Source: Eupeodes corollae (taxonomy: Eukaryota > Arthropoda > Insecta > Diptera > Syrphidae). Taken from it: DNA of 64,000 bases. The stretch lies in assembly GCF_945859685.1 (NCBI RefSeq), contig NC_079148.1, forward strand, positions 22,765,946 through 22,829,945, read 5' to 3'. The notes beneath the pieces were generated by a model. That model saw nothing but the letters and a program-made list of their open reading frames with translations. It had not been told where the DNA came from and ran no database searches. Position numbers and translations under genes: made by a program. Below are positions 44,291 to 54,837 of the stretch, one piece after another (position 1 is the stretch's first letter; every line of letters begins with the position of its first letter).

Positions 44291-44689
44291 TGCGTTTGCC
44301 CGGTCAAAACCAGAGATAGCAAAAATTCGATACCCGATAAGTAACCGAAATTGCGAAATTTGCTAAATTTGAATATCGCGAAACCAATAGGACAAACAAA
44401 CTTAGAGAGTGGAACCAAAGCGAAATATGATATTCAATTACAAGTTACACAAAAGAAGGGCTCGTTTATTCAAATGTCGCTCTTTGTATAACATTTATTT
44501 GCTTACAACTAAGGCGAATTCAATATTGTAAAAAAATGGCGACCGGTATAATTTGAGCGCCAGATTTAAATTCAAATAATTAGCAAACTATTAATTTCGT
44601 TACAATTTTATGACAATTATTAATTAATCAATCAATAATAAAAATATAAAATAAAAAATTATAAAGGAAACACTTCGTGAAACGCGAAA
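44291..44689. other. intergenic AT-rich sequence
   Basis: No feature recognised. It may include the eroded 5' end of RTE copy C and the left end of the Tc1 relic. Confidence 0.35.
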
Positions 44690-45569
44690 TATACTTGGAA
44701 TAGCGTCAAATTCATCTTTATCGGCAGTTAAAATTAGGGATAAAGCTAATGTTAAGGCAAGCTTATCGACTGTCAAACGCACGATCTGCAATGCTAAACA
44801 CATAAAGCGCCTGAAGCTTTAAAAAAAACCACCACTTAATGACGCAAGGAAGAAGCAACGCTTGTGTTTTGCGAAAGATCACATGAGCTGGGATGTGCAG
44901 AATTCAATGACTACAAATGATTGGCGGAAGGTTATTTTTTCCGACGAAAAAAAAATTTAACCTACATAGATGGGCCAGATGGTTATAATTATTATTTCCA
45001 TGACATGAGGAAAGAGGAGCGGTTTTTAAACCGTCACCAAAGCAGAGAAGGAAGCGTTATGGTCTGGGGCTCAATTTCGTTTTATGGCACTATAGACTTG
45101 GTAGTCCAAGATATGAATGACTGGAAAAAACTACATAGCATTGCTGAAATCAGTATTCCCTAAAATTACCGAGCTTTTTGGACCAATTTCATAGATTTTT
45201 CAGCAGGACAACGCTCCGATACACACAGCCCGAGAGGTAAAATCCTTCATTGCAAACCAAAACATCTACTTGCTGCCTTGGCCACCATATTCCCGGACCT
45301 TAACATAATGGAGAATGTGTGGGGCTGGTTTACACGTAAGGTGTATGAGGGAGGGAAGCAATACGATGACAAGCAAGCGCCATTCATAGTATCAAGTTGG
45401 CTTGGAGTGAGATTTCACTGGACTACTTGGAATCTCTTTATAAATCCCTAAAAGATAGAATTTTTGAAGTTATTTTAAAGGCTGGTGGCAGCACACATTA
45501 TTAAATATTTAATAAAACCCAAAAAACTTAAACAAAATATGAATAACTGCATTTTATTTTCATTTATTT
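44690..45569 (+). pseudogene. Tc1-like transposase relic
   Basis: Plus-strand pieces in shifting frames: ASLSTVKRTICNAKHIKRLK, KDHMSWDVQNSM, DWRKVIFSDEKKFNL (first Asp), FQQDNAPIHTAREVKSFIA (second Asp) and ENVWGWFTRKVYEGGKQ (third). It resembles the transposase at 23700. The right end is interrupted by the gypsy insertion at 45570. Confidence 0.75.
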
Positions 45570-45836
45570 TGTAGTATAAAATTAAGGCAACTATCATTAA
45601 TAATGTGTAATTCCCCTTATGTTTAGGTTTCAGAGTTTCGTAGCTAGATGTCGCACGCTGAGCGCGAAACTCTGAAACCTGAGACATAGAAGCGAGACAA
45701 AAGGTTGTTTGGCTCGCTCTCATAAAAATTTGTATTCTAACGACTATTCTATTCAACGGACGCGCCCAAGCCAGTCGAATTAGATTTGTAGTCTTTAAAT
45801 AAGAGTTATATTTTAATAAAGAAATTATATACCACA
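45570..45836 (+). repeat. 5' LTR of the gypsy element
   Basis: 267 bases, TGTAGT...ACCACA. It contains a 15-base perfect inverted repeat (45626-45640 and 45665-45679, GGTTTCAGAGTTTCG) around a 24-base loop. An ATTTTAATAAAG stretch near its end may serve as the polyadenylation signal. Confidence 0.95.
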
Positions 45837-45916
45837 ACGTCAGATGTGGGGTAATACACCAAAAGAAAACTAAATTATTGTGTATATTACCTCTTTTTGC
45901 GGATTTAAAGCCAGCT

Positions 45917-48900
45917 ATGACAAAACTCAACAAAGCACAATTGGTTGAAGCACTTCAGAGCGCTGGAGTAGATGTGCCAGACACGGCTTCTCTAGCTCAA
46001 CTTCGGGCATTGTATGAAAGTACAGTTACAGTGGCACCCCAACAACCTTCTGGTGAGTTAACTGAGAAAACTCCACCTTCTGCTGAGCTAACCGAGGAAA
46101 CTCCACCTTCTGCATCTCCGAATGGAGAGAATACTTCCGAAACACTGGCCGCTTCTGATAACAGGCACAGTAATACAGCTTCTGATGTCCAAGACTTGGA
46201 AGAAGAACAAGAGCTGGCCAGACTTGAGCGTCGGAAAAAAATCCTTGAGCTAAGGAAAGAATTGGACCAGATGGAAGCGCCCACAACATCTTCGGTTGCA
46301 CCATGGCGTGCAGTGGACTTCTCAGACATCGAAAATGCTGTTCCTGCATTCAACGGTGACGATCCATACAGCATCACTAAATGGATAGTTGACTACGAAG
46401 ATGTGACCGACTCGCTGGGATGCGATGACCGATGCAAGTACTTGTCTGCACGCCGTCTCATGCAGGGAACTGCGAAAATGCTGTTACGCACGGTCTACGT
46501 TGACAACTGGGATTCTTTGAAGCAAATACTTATCAAAGAATTCGACCATAAGATGAGCAGACAGCAGGTCTATCGTCAACTGAGTGAGAGAGTACGTCGT
46601 CAGGGCGAGCCACTTCTTCGATATGTCATATGTATGCAAGAACTTGGGTCACATGCTGAAATCGATGAGGCAGAGTTGATCGAATTCATTATCGATGGTT
46701 TGAGGGATTCACCAGCAAATGTCTCTATTCTTTTTGCCGCCAAAACTATAGTAGAGCTCAAAAACCTCTTGCCACGATACGAAAAAAGAAGAGTTCCGAG
46801 GACTATGGTTGCTAGGGCAACAACTTCTGGAGGAAATATGGTTCCCTCAACTTCAGCATCAAACAACGAGCAGTCCAAGAGATGTTTTAATTGCTCAAAG
46901 TATGGGCACATCGCAGCAAAATGTCCAAAGGAGCAACGACCAGCTGGATCCTGTTTCAAATGTGCTGACGAGGGGCACACTTACAAAAACTGCCCTTATA
47001 TTGTGAAGACCAGAGTTGGAGCCGTGAACCGGGATGCCCTACATGATGACACCAAGGAGCTGACTCAGAGTTTGGATGCTGTTCAGATGGTGAGTGTCGC
47101 CTTTATGACAAATAAGAATAAGTGCACAAAATTTATCGATTGTTGTTCTCTTTTGGATACCGGTAGTCCGATTAGTTTCATACGAAAGTCTGTTCTGCCT
47201 GAAGAAATTAACGTTCAAGAATCATTAACGTATTCAAGATTTAAAGGATTAGGAAACATTAAACTCTTTACGTACGGTACGATTAATTGTTATATTAATA
47301 TAAAAGATAATTTAAATCTTGTTTCCCTTATGGTTATTCCAGATGAAGTAACTCCTATACCTTTACTTATTGGTCGTGATCTCCTTGAAATCTTTAATAT
47401 AAAACTTAACATGAACTGTAATAAAGTTAATATAACTTCTGAGCAGTGTCAAAATGAAATTTGTTCGAATAAAGTTTTTCTTTCTAACCAATTGTATATG
47501 TGCACTTATTCTGATGAAAAAACCGAACCTTCAGAGTATAGTCATTATAAGAACAACATAAATGATGTTTTTGGGAGCAGCGTATTAGCCGGTGAATTAA
47601 AGATACAACCTAAAGAACTTAGTGATTGCTTCAAAGACAAGTTGAATACATTTGATCATGATCGGATTAAGCTTAAAGACGATCTTGATGTGAAGAGAGA
47701 ATACAATAATGTTGAGGTAGATAGTGATTTATTTGGCTGCCATGCTTTTGAGATTATATGGGATAGAAAAGATTATATAGATATTGATTCAAATCTTAGT
47801 TTAGACATTTCAAAAACTATTAAAAATATAGTATCTCAAAATTATTTGAATTTTGATAAAACTATGGTTTCACCAAAGGATTTTGAGATGCACATTAGAC
47901 TTACATCTGATATTCCTGTTTGTTTTGCTCCGCGAAGGCTATCAGTCTCAGAAAAAGGTACTGTGAGTGAAATAATAAAAGACCTATTGGAAAAACGAAT
48001 TATTCAGCCAAGTAGTTCTCCGTATGCTGCACCAATAGTTTTAGTTAAGAAAAAATCTGGTGAAACCAGAATGTGTATAGACTATCGAGCATTGAACAAA
48101 CGTACAGTAAGAGATCCTCATCCAATACCATTGATAGACGATTGCATTGAATACCTGGAGGGGAAGAAGGTTATGACCTTATTAGACCTTAAGAGTGGGT
48201 TTTACCAGGTAAAGGTAGCAGCAGATTCAACACAATTAACATCTTTCGTAACCCCGAACGGTCAATGGGAATTTCTTAAAATGCCTTTCGGCCTTAAGAA
48301 TGCGCCCAGTGTTTTTCAGAGATTCATAATTCAAATTTTTCGTGAATTTATAGACAGAGGAGATATAGTTGTCTACCTAGATGATATATTAATTGCTAGT
48401 AAAACTATTACTGAACATTTTGAGATACTTACTAAAATTTTATGTTGTGTAGCGAAGAATGGGTTGGAGCTCAACTTGTCAAAATGTCGCTTTGCATATT
48501 CGAAACTTGATTACTTAGGGTTTAAAGTAACGGAACATGGCATCCAACCTAGTGATTCCCATATTCGAGCGATTGCTCAATATCCTGTGCCTAAAGACAG
48601 AAAGAAATTGCATTCATTTTTAGGACTTTGTTCATACTTTCGCAGGTTTGTCGAATCCTTTTCAAGAATAGCAAGACCTCTTTATAATTTATTAAAAGCT
48701 GAAACTCCTTTTAGATTTACTTCCGAATGCGAAGATGTTTTTCAGACTTTAAAGGAACGGTTAACATCTCCACCTGTATTGGCAATCTATAGTCCAAGGA
48801 AAGAAACAGAACTGCATTGCGATGCAAGTTCATTAGGGTATGGTGCAGTTCTACTCCAACGACAAGAAGATGATAAATTACATCCGGTAGCATTCTTCTC

Positions 48901-50440
48901 TAAAAGCACCACTGATCAAGAGGCCAAATACCATAGTTTTGAATTGGAAACTTTAGCCATAATTTCAGCTTTACGTCGGTTCCGTGTTTATTTGCAAGGT
49001 ATTCCTTTTACAATCGTAACTGATTGCAGTTCTTTAACAATGACACTGAACAAAAAGAATGTTAATCATAGAATTGCTCGATGGGCCTTAGAGCTGGAGG
49101 ATTATGATTATAAGGTCAAACATCGTAGTGGTGCCAATATGAATCATGTTGATGCCTTAAGCAGATGTAATGTTATATCCGTTATTGACTCTGAGGATGT
49201 TGATTTCCAACTCAGAGCAGCCCAAAATCGAGATGTAAAGATTTTGGAAATGAAAAACAAACTATATTTAAAAGATAATAATTCGTTTTTAGTTCAGGAT
49301 GGTATTGTCTTCAAAAAAAATAAAAATGGTAAACTTCGATTCTATGTCCCATCTGAAATGGAAACTAATGTTATAAGAATGATCCATGAGAAAATTGGGC
49401 ATTTAGGTGTAACAAAAAGCTCTGATCAAATTGGCCGTCACTATTGGTTTCCGAATGTTCAGGAAAAAGTTGAAAAATACATTAAAAATTGTATCCGTTG
49501 CATAATGCACTCAGCACCAGTTCGATCTAATATACGCAATTTGTTCAATATTCCTAAGGAGCCCATTCCATTCCATACAATACACTTGGATCATCTTGGT
49601 CCTCTCCCTTCAATAAAGTCAAAGAGAAAACATATATTAGTGGTAATAGATGCATTTACAAAGTTCACTAAATTATACCCAGTTGTATCTACAAGCTCAA
49701 AAGAAGTATGTGCAGCACTAAGAAAATATTTTGAGTATTACAGTAGGCCATCAAGAGTAATTACTGATAGGGGAACCTGCTTTACATCACTAGAGTTTAG
49801 TTCATTTGTTATAGACCAGAATATAGATCATGTTAAGGTGGCAGTTCATTCGCCACAGGCCAATGGTCAAGTAGAGCGAGTCAATAGGGTATTAACTGGC
49901 ATGCTTGCTAAGCTTTCGGAACCAATCGAGCACTCAGATTGGGTTGTTACTTTAACACAAATAGAATTCGGACTAAATAACACTATACATCGCGCTATTC
50001 AAAATACACCAAGTCAATTGTTATTTGGTATTAACCAAAGGGGAGTAGTAATCGACAAATTAACAGAATTTCTTGATGATAAACAATTAAGTCAACTGGA
50101 AAGAAATCTTGAATTGTCAAGAGAAAAGGCTTCAGAAGCAATCACTAAGATTCAGGAATATAATATTAAATATTTTAATGAGCATAATAACCCGGCACGT
50201 ATATACGATGAGGGTGATTATGTAGTAATAAAAAATGTAGATACAACAACCGGTGTAAATAAGAAATTGGTTCCAAAGTTCAGAGGCCCATACGTTGTTT
50301 ACAAAATTCTACCTAATGATAGATACGTAATACGCGATATCGAAGGTTGTCAAATCACACAGCTGCCATATGATGGCATTGTCGAGTCTCGAAATATTCG
50401 ACTTTGGAAGAATCGAGACTCTGAAGGTTCGGTTGATTAA
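45917..50440 (+). CDS. gag-pol polyprotein, Ty3/gypsy type
   Basis: One frame of 1507 codons encodes gag and pol without a frameshift; the start is the first ATG (MTKLNKAQLVEAL). In order: an N-terminal SAP-like helix pair; a Glu-rich coil; gag; two CCHC knuckles at about 322-360 (CFNCSKYGHIAAKC and CFKCADEGHTYKNC); an aspartic protease at about 411 (LLDTGSPISF); reverse transcriptase at about 690-880 with YLDDILIAS near 820; RNase H from about 965 (CDASSLGYGAVL); integrase with an HHCC finger at about 1157-1196; DDE core residues in HLDHLGPL, ITDRGT and NGQVERVNR; and a C-terminal GPY-type module (FRGPYVVYKI). Products would assemble particles, copy the RNA and integrate the cDNA. I cannot assign the clade more closely by eye. 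Confidence 0.95.
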   Translation: MTKLNKAQLVEALQSAGVDVPDTASLAQLRALYESTVTVAPQQPSGELTEKTPPSAELTEETPPSASPNGENTSETLAASDNRHSNTASDVQDLEEEQELARLERRKKILELRKELDQMEAPTTSSVAPWRAVDFSDIENAVPAFNGDDPYSITKWIVDYEDVTDSLGCDDRCKYLSARRLMQGTAKMLLRTVYVDNWDSLKQILIKEFDHKMSRQQVYRQLSERVRRQGEPLLRYVICMQELGSHAEIDEAELIEFIIDGLRDSPANVSILFAAKTIVELKNLLPRYEKRRVPRTMVARATTSGGNMVPSTSASNNEQSKRCFNCSKYGHIAAKCPKEQRPAGSCFKCADEGHTYKNCPYIVKTRVGAVNRDALHDDTKELTQSLDAVQMVSVAFMTNKNKCTKFIDCCSLLDTGSPISFIRKSVLPEEINVQESLTYSRFKGLGNIKLFTYGTINCYINIKDNLNLVSLMVIPDEVTPIPLLIGRDLLEIFNIKLNMNCNKVNITSEQCQNEICSNKVFLSNQLYMCTYSDEKTEPSEYSHYKNNINDVFGSSVLAGELKIQPKELSDCFKDKLNTFDHDRIKLKDDLDVKREYNNVEVDSDLFGCHAFEIIWDRKDYIDIDSNLSLDISKTIKNIVSQNYLNFDKTMVSPKDFEMHIRLTSDIPVCFAPRRLSVSEKGTVSEIIKDLLEKRIIQPSSSPYAAPIVLVKKKSGETRMCIDYRALNKRTVRDPHPIPLIDDCIEYLEGKKVMTLLDLKSGFYQVKVAADSTQLTSFVTPNGQWEFLKMPFGLKNAPSVFQRFIIQIFREFIDRGDIVVYLDDILIASKTITEHFEILTKILCCVAKNGLELNLSKCRFAYSKLDYLGFKVTEHGIQPSDSHIRAIAQYPVPKDRKKLHSFLGLCSYFRRFVESFSRIARPLYNLLKAETPFRFTSECEDVFQTLKERLTSPPVLAIYSPRKETELHCDASSLGYGAVLLQRQEDDKLHPVAFFSKSTTDQEAKYHSFELETLAIISALRRFRVYLQGIPFTIVTDCSSLTMTLNKKNVNHRIARWALELEDYDYKVKHRSGANMNHVDALSRCNVISVIDSEDVDFQLRAAQNRDVKILEMKNKLYLKDNNSFLVQDGIVFKKNKNGKLRFYVPSEMETNVIRMIHEKIGHLGVTKSSDQIGRHYWFPNVQEKVEKYIKNCIRCIMHSAPVRSNIRNLFNIPKEPIPFHTIHLDHLGPLPSIKSKRKHILVVIDAFTKFTKLYPVVSTSSKEVCAALRKYFEYYSRPSRVITDRGTCFTSLEFSSFVIDQNIDHVKVAVHSPQANGQVERVNRVLTGMLAKLSEPIEHSDWVVTLTQIEFGLNNTIHRAIQNTPSQLLFGINQRGVVIDKLTEFLDDKQLSQLERNLELSREKASEAITKIQEYNIKYFNEHNNPARIYDEGDYVVIKNVDTTTGVNKKLVPKFRGPYVVYKILPNDRYVIRDIEGCQITQLPYDGIVESRNIRLWKNRDSEGSVD

Positions 50441-50527
50441 GGGCGACACCTACCATCTCATGATTATAACTTAAGACTTGTTTGTTTAATTTAATCGTGG
50501 GCGATCAAATTGTCAGATTGGCCGAGT

Positions 50528-50794
50528 TGTAGTATAAAATTAAGGCAACTATCATTAATAATGTGTAATTCCCCTTATGTTTAGGTTTCAGAGTTTCGTA
50601 GCTAGATGTCGCACGCTGAGCGCGAAACTCTGAAACCTGAGACATAGAAGCGAGACAAAAGGTTGTTTGGCTCGCTCTCATAAAAATTTGTATTCTAACG
50701 ACTATTCTATTCAACGGACGCGCCCAAGCCAGTCGAATTAGATTTGTAGTCTTTAAATAAGAGTTATATTTTAATAAAGAAATTATATACCACA
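50528..50794 (+). repeat. 3' LTR of the gypsy element
   Basis: 267 bases with no difference seen from the 5' LTR. The same hairpin lies at 50584-50598 and 50623-50637. Confidence 0.95.
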
Positions 50795-50798
50795 ATTT

Positions 50799-51708
50799 TA
50801 TGTGCTTCTTGACTTAATTAACAATTTGTCTTAGAAGTTGAGTTAGCTTAATCTCTTCTATACCCAAAATGTATGTTGTGTTGTTAACAAAATAGTCTTT
50901 CATTAACCATAGTTATTTTTTGCGACTTTAAATTACCGCAGCACGAATTTCCTTCTGATTTTTTACAGTTAGGTAGCGGTCTCAATAGAACATGTTTTAA
51001 ATATTAGGGCGAGGAAACAACTTTAAGTCATACAAAAAATATTTTCTTTTTCGGACTTAACCCTACTTTTTTTGTATGTAACCCCCTGACCCCCTGCTTG
51101 GGGTCGCTATAGGATTTGGGGTGGGTGCGAGTTTGCGTATATGCAAAGTACTTTTTCATTTGAGCACTAAATAAAAGAAATTACCAAGAAAAAAAATAAG
51201 TATGGCAACACCGAACAAAAAACAAGGAAGTAATGTCAAAATCAACCATTTTTGTGTGTTTTGTTACATACAGAACTTTAAAAATTAATTAAAAATAGAA
51301 ATAAATGTTCCTCGCTCTAAAATTACTATAGTTATAATTTATTTGCACATATCTATCGAATAAAAAACACCGCGAGTCGAAATTCGTGCTGCGGTAATGG
51401 AAAGTTGTGCCGTTATTTTTTTTTAATCCATTATGTAACAGGAGAAATATCGATTTTGCTTCTCAAAAAATCCTGCTTCTAATCTTATGACCCGCAGTTT
51501 GTTTGTTTTGTAAATAATTAAAAATAATATCAATCTAATAACATCTCTGCGAATAAGAATCTGAACTATGCCGCGCGTCTATTGTGCTTACTCCGTAATG
51601 GTGTGCTTTAGATACTTATGCCGAACACCAGAGAGCATTACATGATTTATGAATCCCGACCGCCCAAAAATCGAATTCAACTAATTTTTTAAAAATAAAC
51701 AAACACAA
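50799..51708 (+). promoter_or_regulatory. region upstream of mei-217, presumed promoter
   Basis: No TATA or initiator motif could be assigned. The block from 51540 to 51660 is less AT-rich than its surroundings. Inferred only from position before the mei-217 ATG. Confidence 0.25.
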
Positions 51709-54700
51709 ATGTCGACCAACCGAACGGTGCAAGCGGAAACGTAAATAATTTATTATTCTTTTTATAAATTCAATTTACCGTTTTAATTTGATCAACAATT
51801 TTTATTTTGAAAATAGCTTGGAAGAAGAAAAACAATTCAACAACTTTTTATGCAGCACAAAATTGTTGAAAATAATCGAAGAGAAAACCGACCAATTCAT
51901 CAACAAATACATCAGCAGTAAGCAGTCCGAGGACGTTCATGCTCCAATTGTTTTAGATTTGCATTTATTTTATCGAGAATTTGTAGAAAGATCACAACTT
52001 CTACTGCATCTCTTGGTTGAAGAACCGACACAATTTCAGGACCTGGCAGAGCGTGTTGTTTTGTCTGTAGTAAAAAATATACTCAAAACCTCATTAAAGT
52101 CGCCTATAAAAACAATTGATTCCGAACAAGTTCACGTTCGATTTCGTTTCATTGGACTGCCGATACAAGAAAACTTGATCTACGACATAGTACCTAATAA
52201 ATATCCAACCAACGTGGCTGTGCTCAATTGTGTACTGTCTGGGTACACAGAACCTGAGAGTTATACGTAAGTAGACGACAATAGTTGGCTAGAGAGGAAT
52301 TTATTTTTATTACGCCTTCAAATTCTCTTAGATTACAATCGGTTTGGTATTGTTCAACAGGTTGCCAAGTCAACGCCATAAAGAAACAGGTAACAAAAGG
52401 TTAGTATAAGCATCATGCTAGTATCCTTTAACGAATGCCTTAATGTCGCTACAGTCCGGGACGGACCTGGGCTTTAACCAATACGCGTCTCCAACCAGCT
52501 CTGTCCCTAGCTAGATGTCTCCAGTTTCGCACACCAAGTTGGTTGGACCAGGTCAGTGTCGCTGTACACCCTGTAAAGTTTGTCATTGTATCTTGTCCTC
52601 TACTCTTCATCTGTGCAGACGGTACCAAAAATGACACGAAGAATTTTCTCTCAAGGCATCCTAAGATGCGCCTTAAAAGAGAACTTTACTACTCAATTGC
52701 CTTCTTAGTCCAAAGATGTAGCGATTTGCAGGTTATTCTTCGTTTGATTTCAGCGCTGGTATCGTTGTCAGAATTTATAGCGGTGCCTAAGTAGACAAAA
52801 TCGTCAGCTACCTAAAAGTTATAGCTGTCCATGGTGACGTTTTGTCCAAGACGTCGTCATATTATGTACTTGGTCTTGCCCTCATTGACCACTTCTTCTC
52901 CGCTTTCGTCGCAATGCTTAAAAACGCACCACTGACACCACGCTTTGATTTTTTTTTGTTTTATAATAAACGGGCACTTAAGGGCTATGAATACCCTTAA
53001 CATGTTTGAAGTTTAAACACAGTGCGAGCTTTGGGAAAATAGGGAAGGATTAAAGAGGAGATACCGATGCACATTGGTGTTAAAGTTTTGAATATCAAAA
53101 TGATAGGGAAAAACGGAGTTGGGTAAAGCATTCCACATTCTCAATGTGCGGATAAAAAAAGAATCTCTATACTTGACAGTACGTCCGAAATTGAGCTCAA
53201 GGTTAAACTGATGTGCATTCCTAGTTCGACAGAACACTGTTTAAACAAATATCAACGAATGACATGAAAGATTGCGGCGTGGTTCAAGTGACGTAATTGT
53301 TTCGGTTATAGTTCTATCGCCTATCATTTTCAAACTATGTGATCATTCCATAAGAGATGATCTGTGATATTCATACCGAGTACTGAAAGTTGATTAGTTT
53401 CCTCGATGCAAGTGCCGCTCATGGATAGCGGCATCGGGGTGGGTTACCCTTTAACGACAGGAGACAGCATTAAGTTTTTGAAGCATTAAATTCTACACGG
53501 TTTTTGATTACCCATTGTACAATTCTGTTGAGATCAGAATTTAATGAGCGTATCATACGCTGCCGTTGAAGTTCCACATCCGAAGGAGAAGGATGAGCAT
53601 CTAAAAACGAATATGAAAAGGTACTCTCATTCGCAAAACAGTTTAGTGGGTTAGAAGTTTCAGACAAAAGATAATTTATACAAAGAAGGAAGAGCGTCGG
53701 AGACAAAACGGAGCCCTGGGGCATACCAGCGTTTATTTTGTGAATATCAGATTTGAACCCGTCCAATACTACTTGAATTGAACAGTCCAAAATACCAAAT
53801 GCACGCATTTTCGATTACCTTTGATGCCTTTGATTTTCCAATTATGTCCATCATCGGAGTATCCGAAAAATTGGATGAAAGATTGTGACTCTAGTGTTGA
53901 CGATTGAGTTTTGCACAATTCTTTCCAGAACGATGTTGAAGAAGTCGCATGACAGTGCATCGAAATGCGTATACAAATATACTCCGTTAGAAAAATAGTA
54001 AAGAGAAAACTGACTTTGGGGTTTCTGGCATTTGCTTGTACCATTTTGGAGTCATGCCTTTAAGATTGTGCAATCAAGCTTAAAAGTTATTCTGTTTAAG
54101 GGACAAGATGATTCGATAAGCATATTTTCGTCTACCCTAAGACTTGCTCGAGGATCAGCCGAATGCCCCTAGAAAGCAAATCTTAGAATAACTAACGTGA
54201 AAAATCATATTTACATACTTGAAGAATTTTTTAAATATTCGAGCGCCTTCGATGGTAGTCGAAAGTTGGGGGGAAGATCCAAAAACTTCCAGCAAAGTTT
54301 GTCGACTTCTATTCAAAATTTATTCAACCTTGACTGCACTTCTAATAGAAGCGCTAGCAGCCATACCAATTAATGGCCTTTATTCAAAACACAGAGCTTA
54401 ACATTTGTGCTACTAACTGCAAGACGCTTCAGCTTTGAAGTGCTACTTCGAGTCTAAATATTTATCATATTATAACACCGACAAAGATCACCTTTTAAGA
54501 ATTCGAATTTTTTTTTTGAATCCTTTTCAGAACCTAATTGCTACAATTGTGCTCGTCCGATGAGCGAATATTCCAGACTTCGCTGCACTGGTACTTATCG
54601 TCTACTTAGAGTATTTTCCATTTTAAGTGTATCCACGCCGACCGTAGTCAACAAAATTTTTCACTCCCAAGTTGTACGCTTGTATGGTAATTGTCATTTA

Positions 54701-54730
54701 GATGTATCTATATTTTGTAGCATCATTTAA
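51709..54730 (+). CDS. mei-217: mei-217-like protein (N-terminal half of a meiotic MCM)
   Basis: Exons are 51709-51740, 51817-52266, 52332-52399 and 54531-54730, totalling 750 bases (249 codons plus stop) with matching phases and GT-AG borders. Exon 2 has the helical N-terminal MCM layout and the start of the OB fold. Exons 3-4 carry a zinc-ribbon-like set of cysteines (WYCSTGC, then NCYNC and a later RC), where MCM proteins have a zinc finger inside the OB fold. In Drosophila, MEI-217 and MEI-218 together resemble one MCM-like protein (MCMDC2 in other animals). With REC they form the mei-MCM complex, which opposes the anti-crossover activity of BLM helicase in meiosis. The third intron is expanded by transposons. 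The stop lies 107 bases before the mei-218 ATG. The GTAAAT donor of the tiny first exon is weak, so the first ten residues are the least certain part. Confidence 0.78.
52440..53965 (-). mobile_element. RTE-type LINE copy D, split by another LINE
   Basis: 3' end at about 52440 (reverse reads GGACTGTAGCGACATT), then RNWRHLARDRAGWRRVL and the frame remnants to 52949. After the inserted LINE it resumes at 53828 with the sequence that follows in copy C (TTTCCAATTATGTC ... GATGTTGAAGAAGTCGCATG), to about 53965. It lies in the third intron of mei-217. Confidence 0.8.
52950..53827 (-). mobile_element. jockey/CR1-like LINE, 5'-truncated, inside RTE copy D
   Basis: Minus strand RT fragment (INAGMPQGSVLSPTLFLLCI, YLLSETSNPLNCFANESTF, RIVQWVIKNRVEFNASKT; the YADD box reads FANES here). 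The C-terminus is NLELNFGRTVKYRDSFFIRT and MWNALPNSVFPYHF. A T-run at 52949-52957 on + corresponds to the poly(A) tail. CTTTGAT occurs at 52943-52949 and 53828-53834 as the probable target duplication. Confidence 0.8.
53966..54530. other. remaining mei-217 intron 3
   Basis: No repeat or coding feature recognised; the acceptor follows a T-run at 54509-54530. Confidence 0.4.
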
Positions 54731-54837
54731 TAAGTGTTTTCATATTTTAAAGACTACGCATACGATTGTGAAATTAAATTGGGCGCAAAGTACAGTATAA
54801 CGGGTTATTTGGATTTTAAAACAATTGATTTTATAGC
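54731..54837 (+). other. 107-base spacer between mei-217 stop and mei-218 ATG
   Basis: No promoter motif was recognised. A possible intron (donor at 54686, tatg|gtaatt; acceptor ending at 54835, tttatag) would join the two frames out of register, so it does not produce a fused protein. A second in-frame TAA follows the mei-217 stop directly. Confidence 0.6.

Larger units (their letters stand above)
45570..50794 (+). mobile_element. complete Ty3/gypsy LTR retrotransposon
   Basis: The element is 5225 bases with 267-base LTRs that begin TGT and end ACA, flanked by the 4-base duplication ATTT (45566-45569 and 50795-50798). By eye the two LTRs are identical, and the internal frame is uninterrupted, so the insertion is recent. 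It lies in the tail of an older Tc1-like relic and about 0.9 kb upstream of mei-217. I did not find a convincing tRNA primer-binding site or a clean polypurine tract. No env-like frame follows pol. Confidence 0.95.

Noticed and set aside
45878..45916. Longer gag start at 45878
   Set aside because: It begins with TTG; the first ATG in frame is 45917 and matches the expected gag N-terminus.
50441..50527. Env-like gene after pol in the gypsy element
   Set aside because: Only 87 bases separate the pol stop from the 3' LTR.
52390..52399. Earlier donor at 52390 for mei-217 exon 3
   Set aside because: It would leave phase 0, which reads into a stop in exon 4; the donor at 52400 (gttagt) gives phase 1 and the cysteine-rich continuation.
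54686..54837. Intron joining mei-217 to mei-218 into one protein
   Set aside because: Splicing 54685 to 54836 puts mei-218 out of frame and meets a stop after a few codons.
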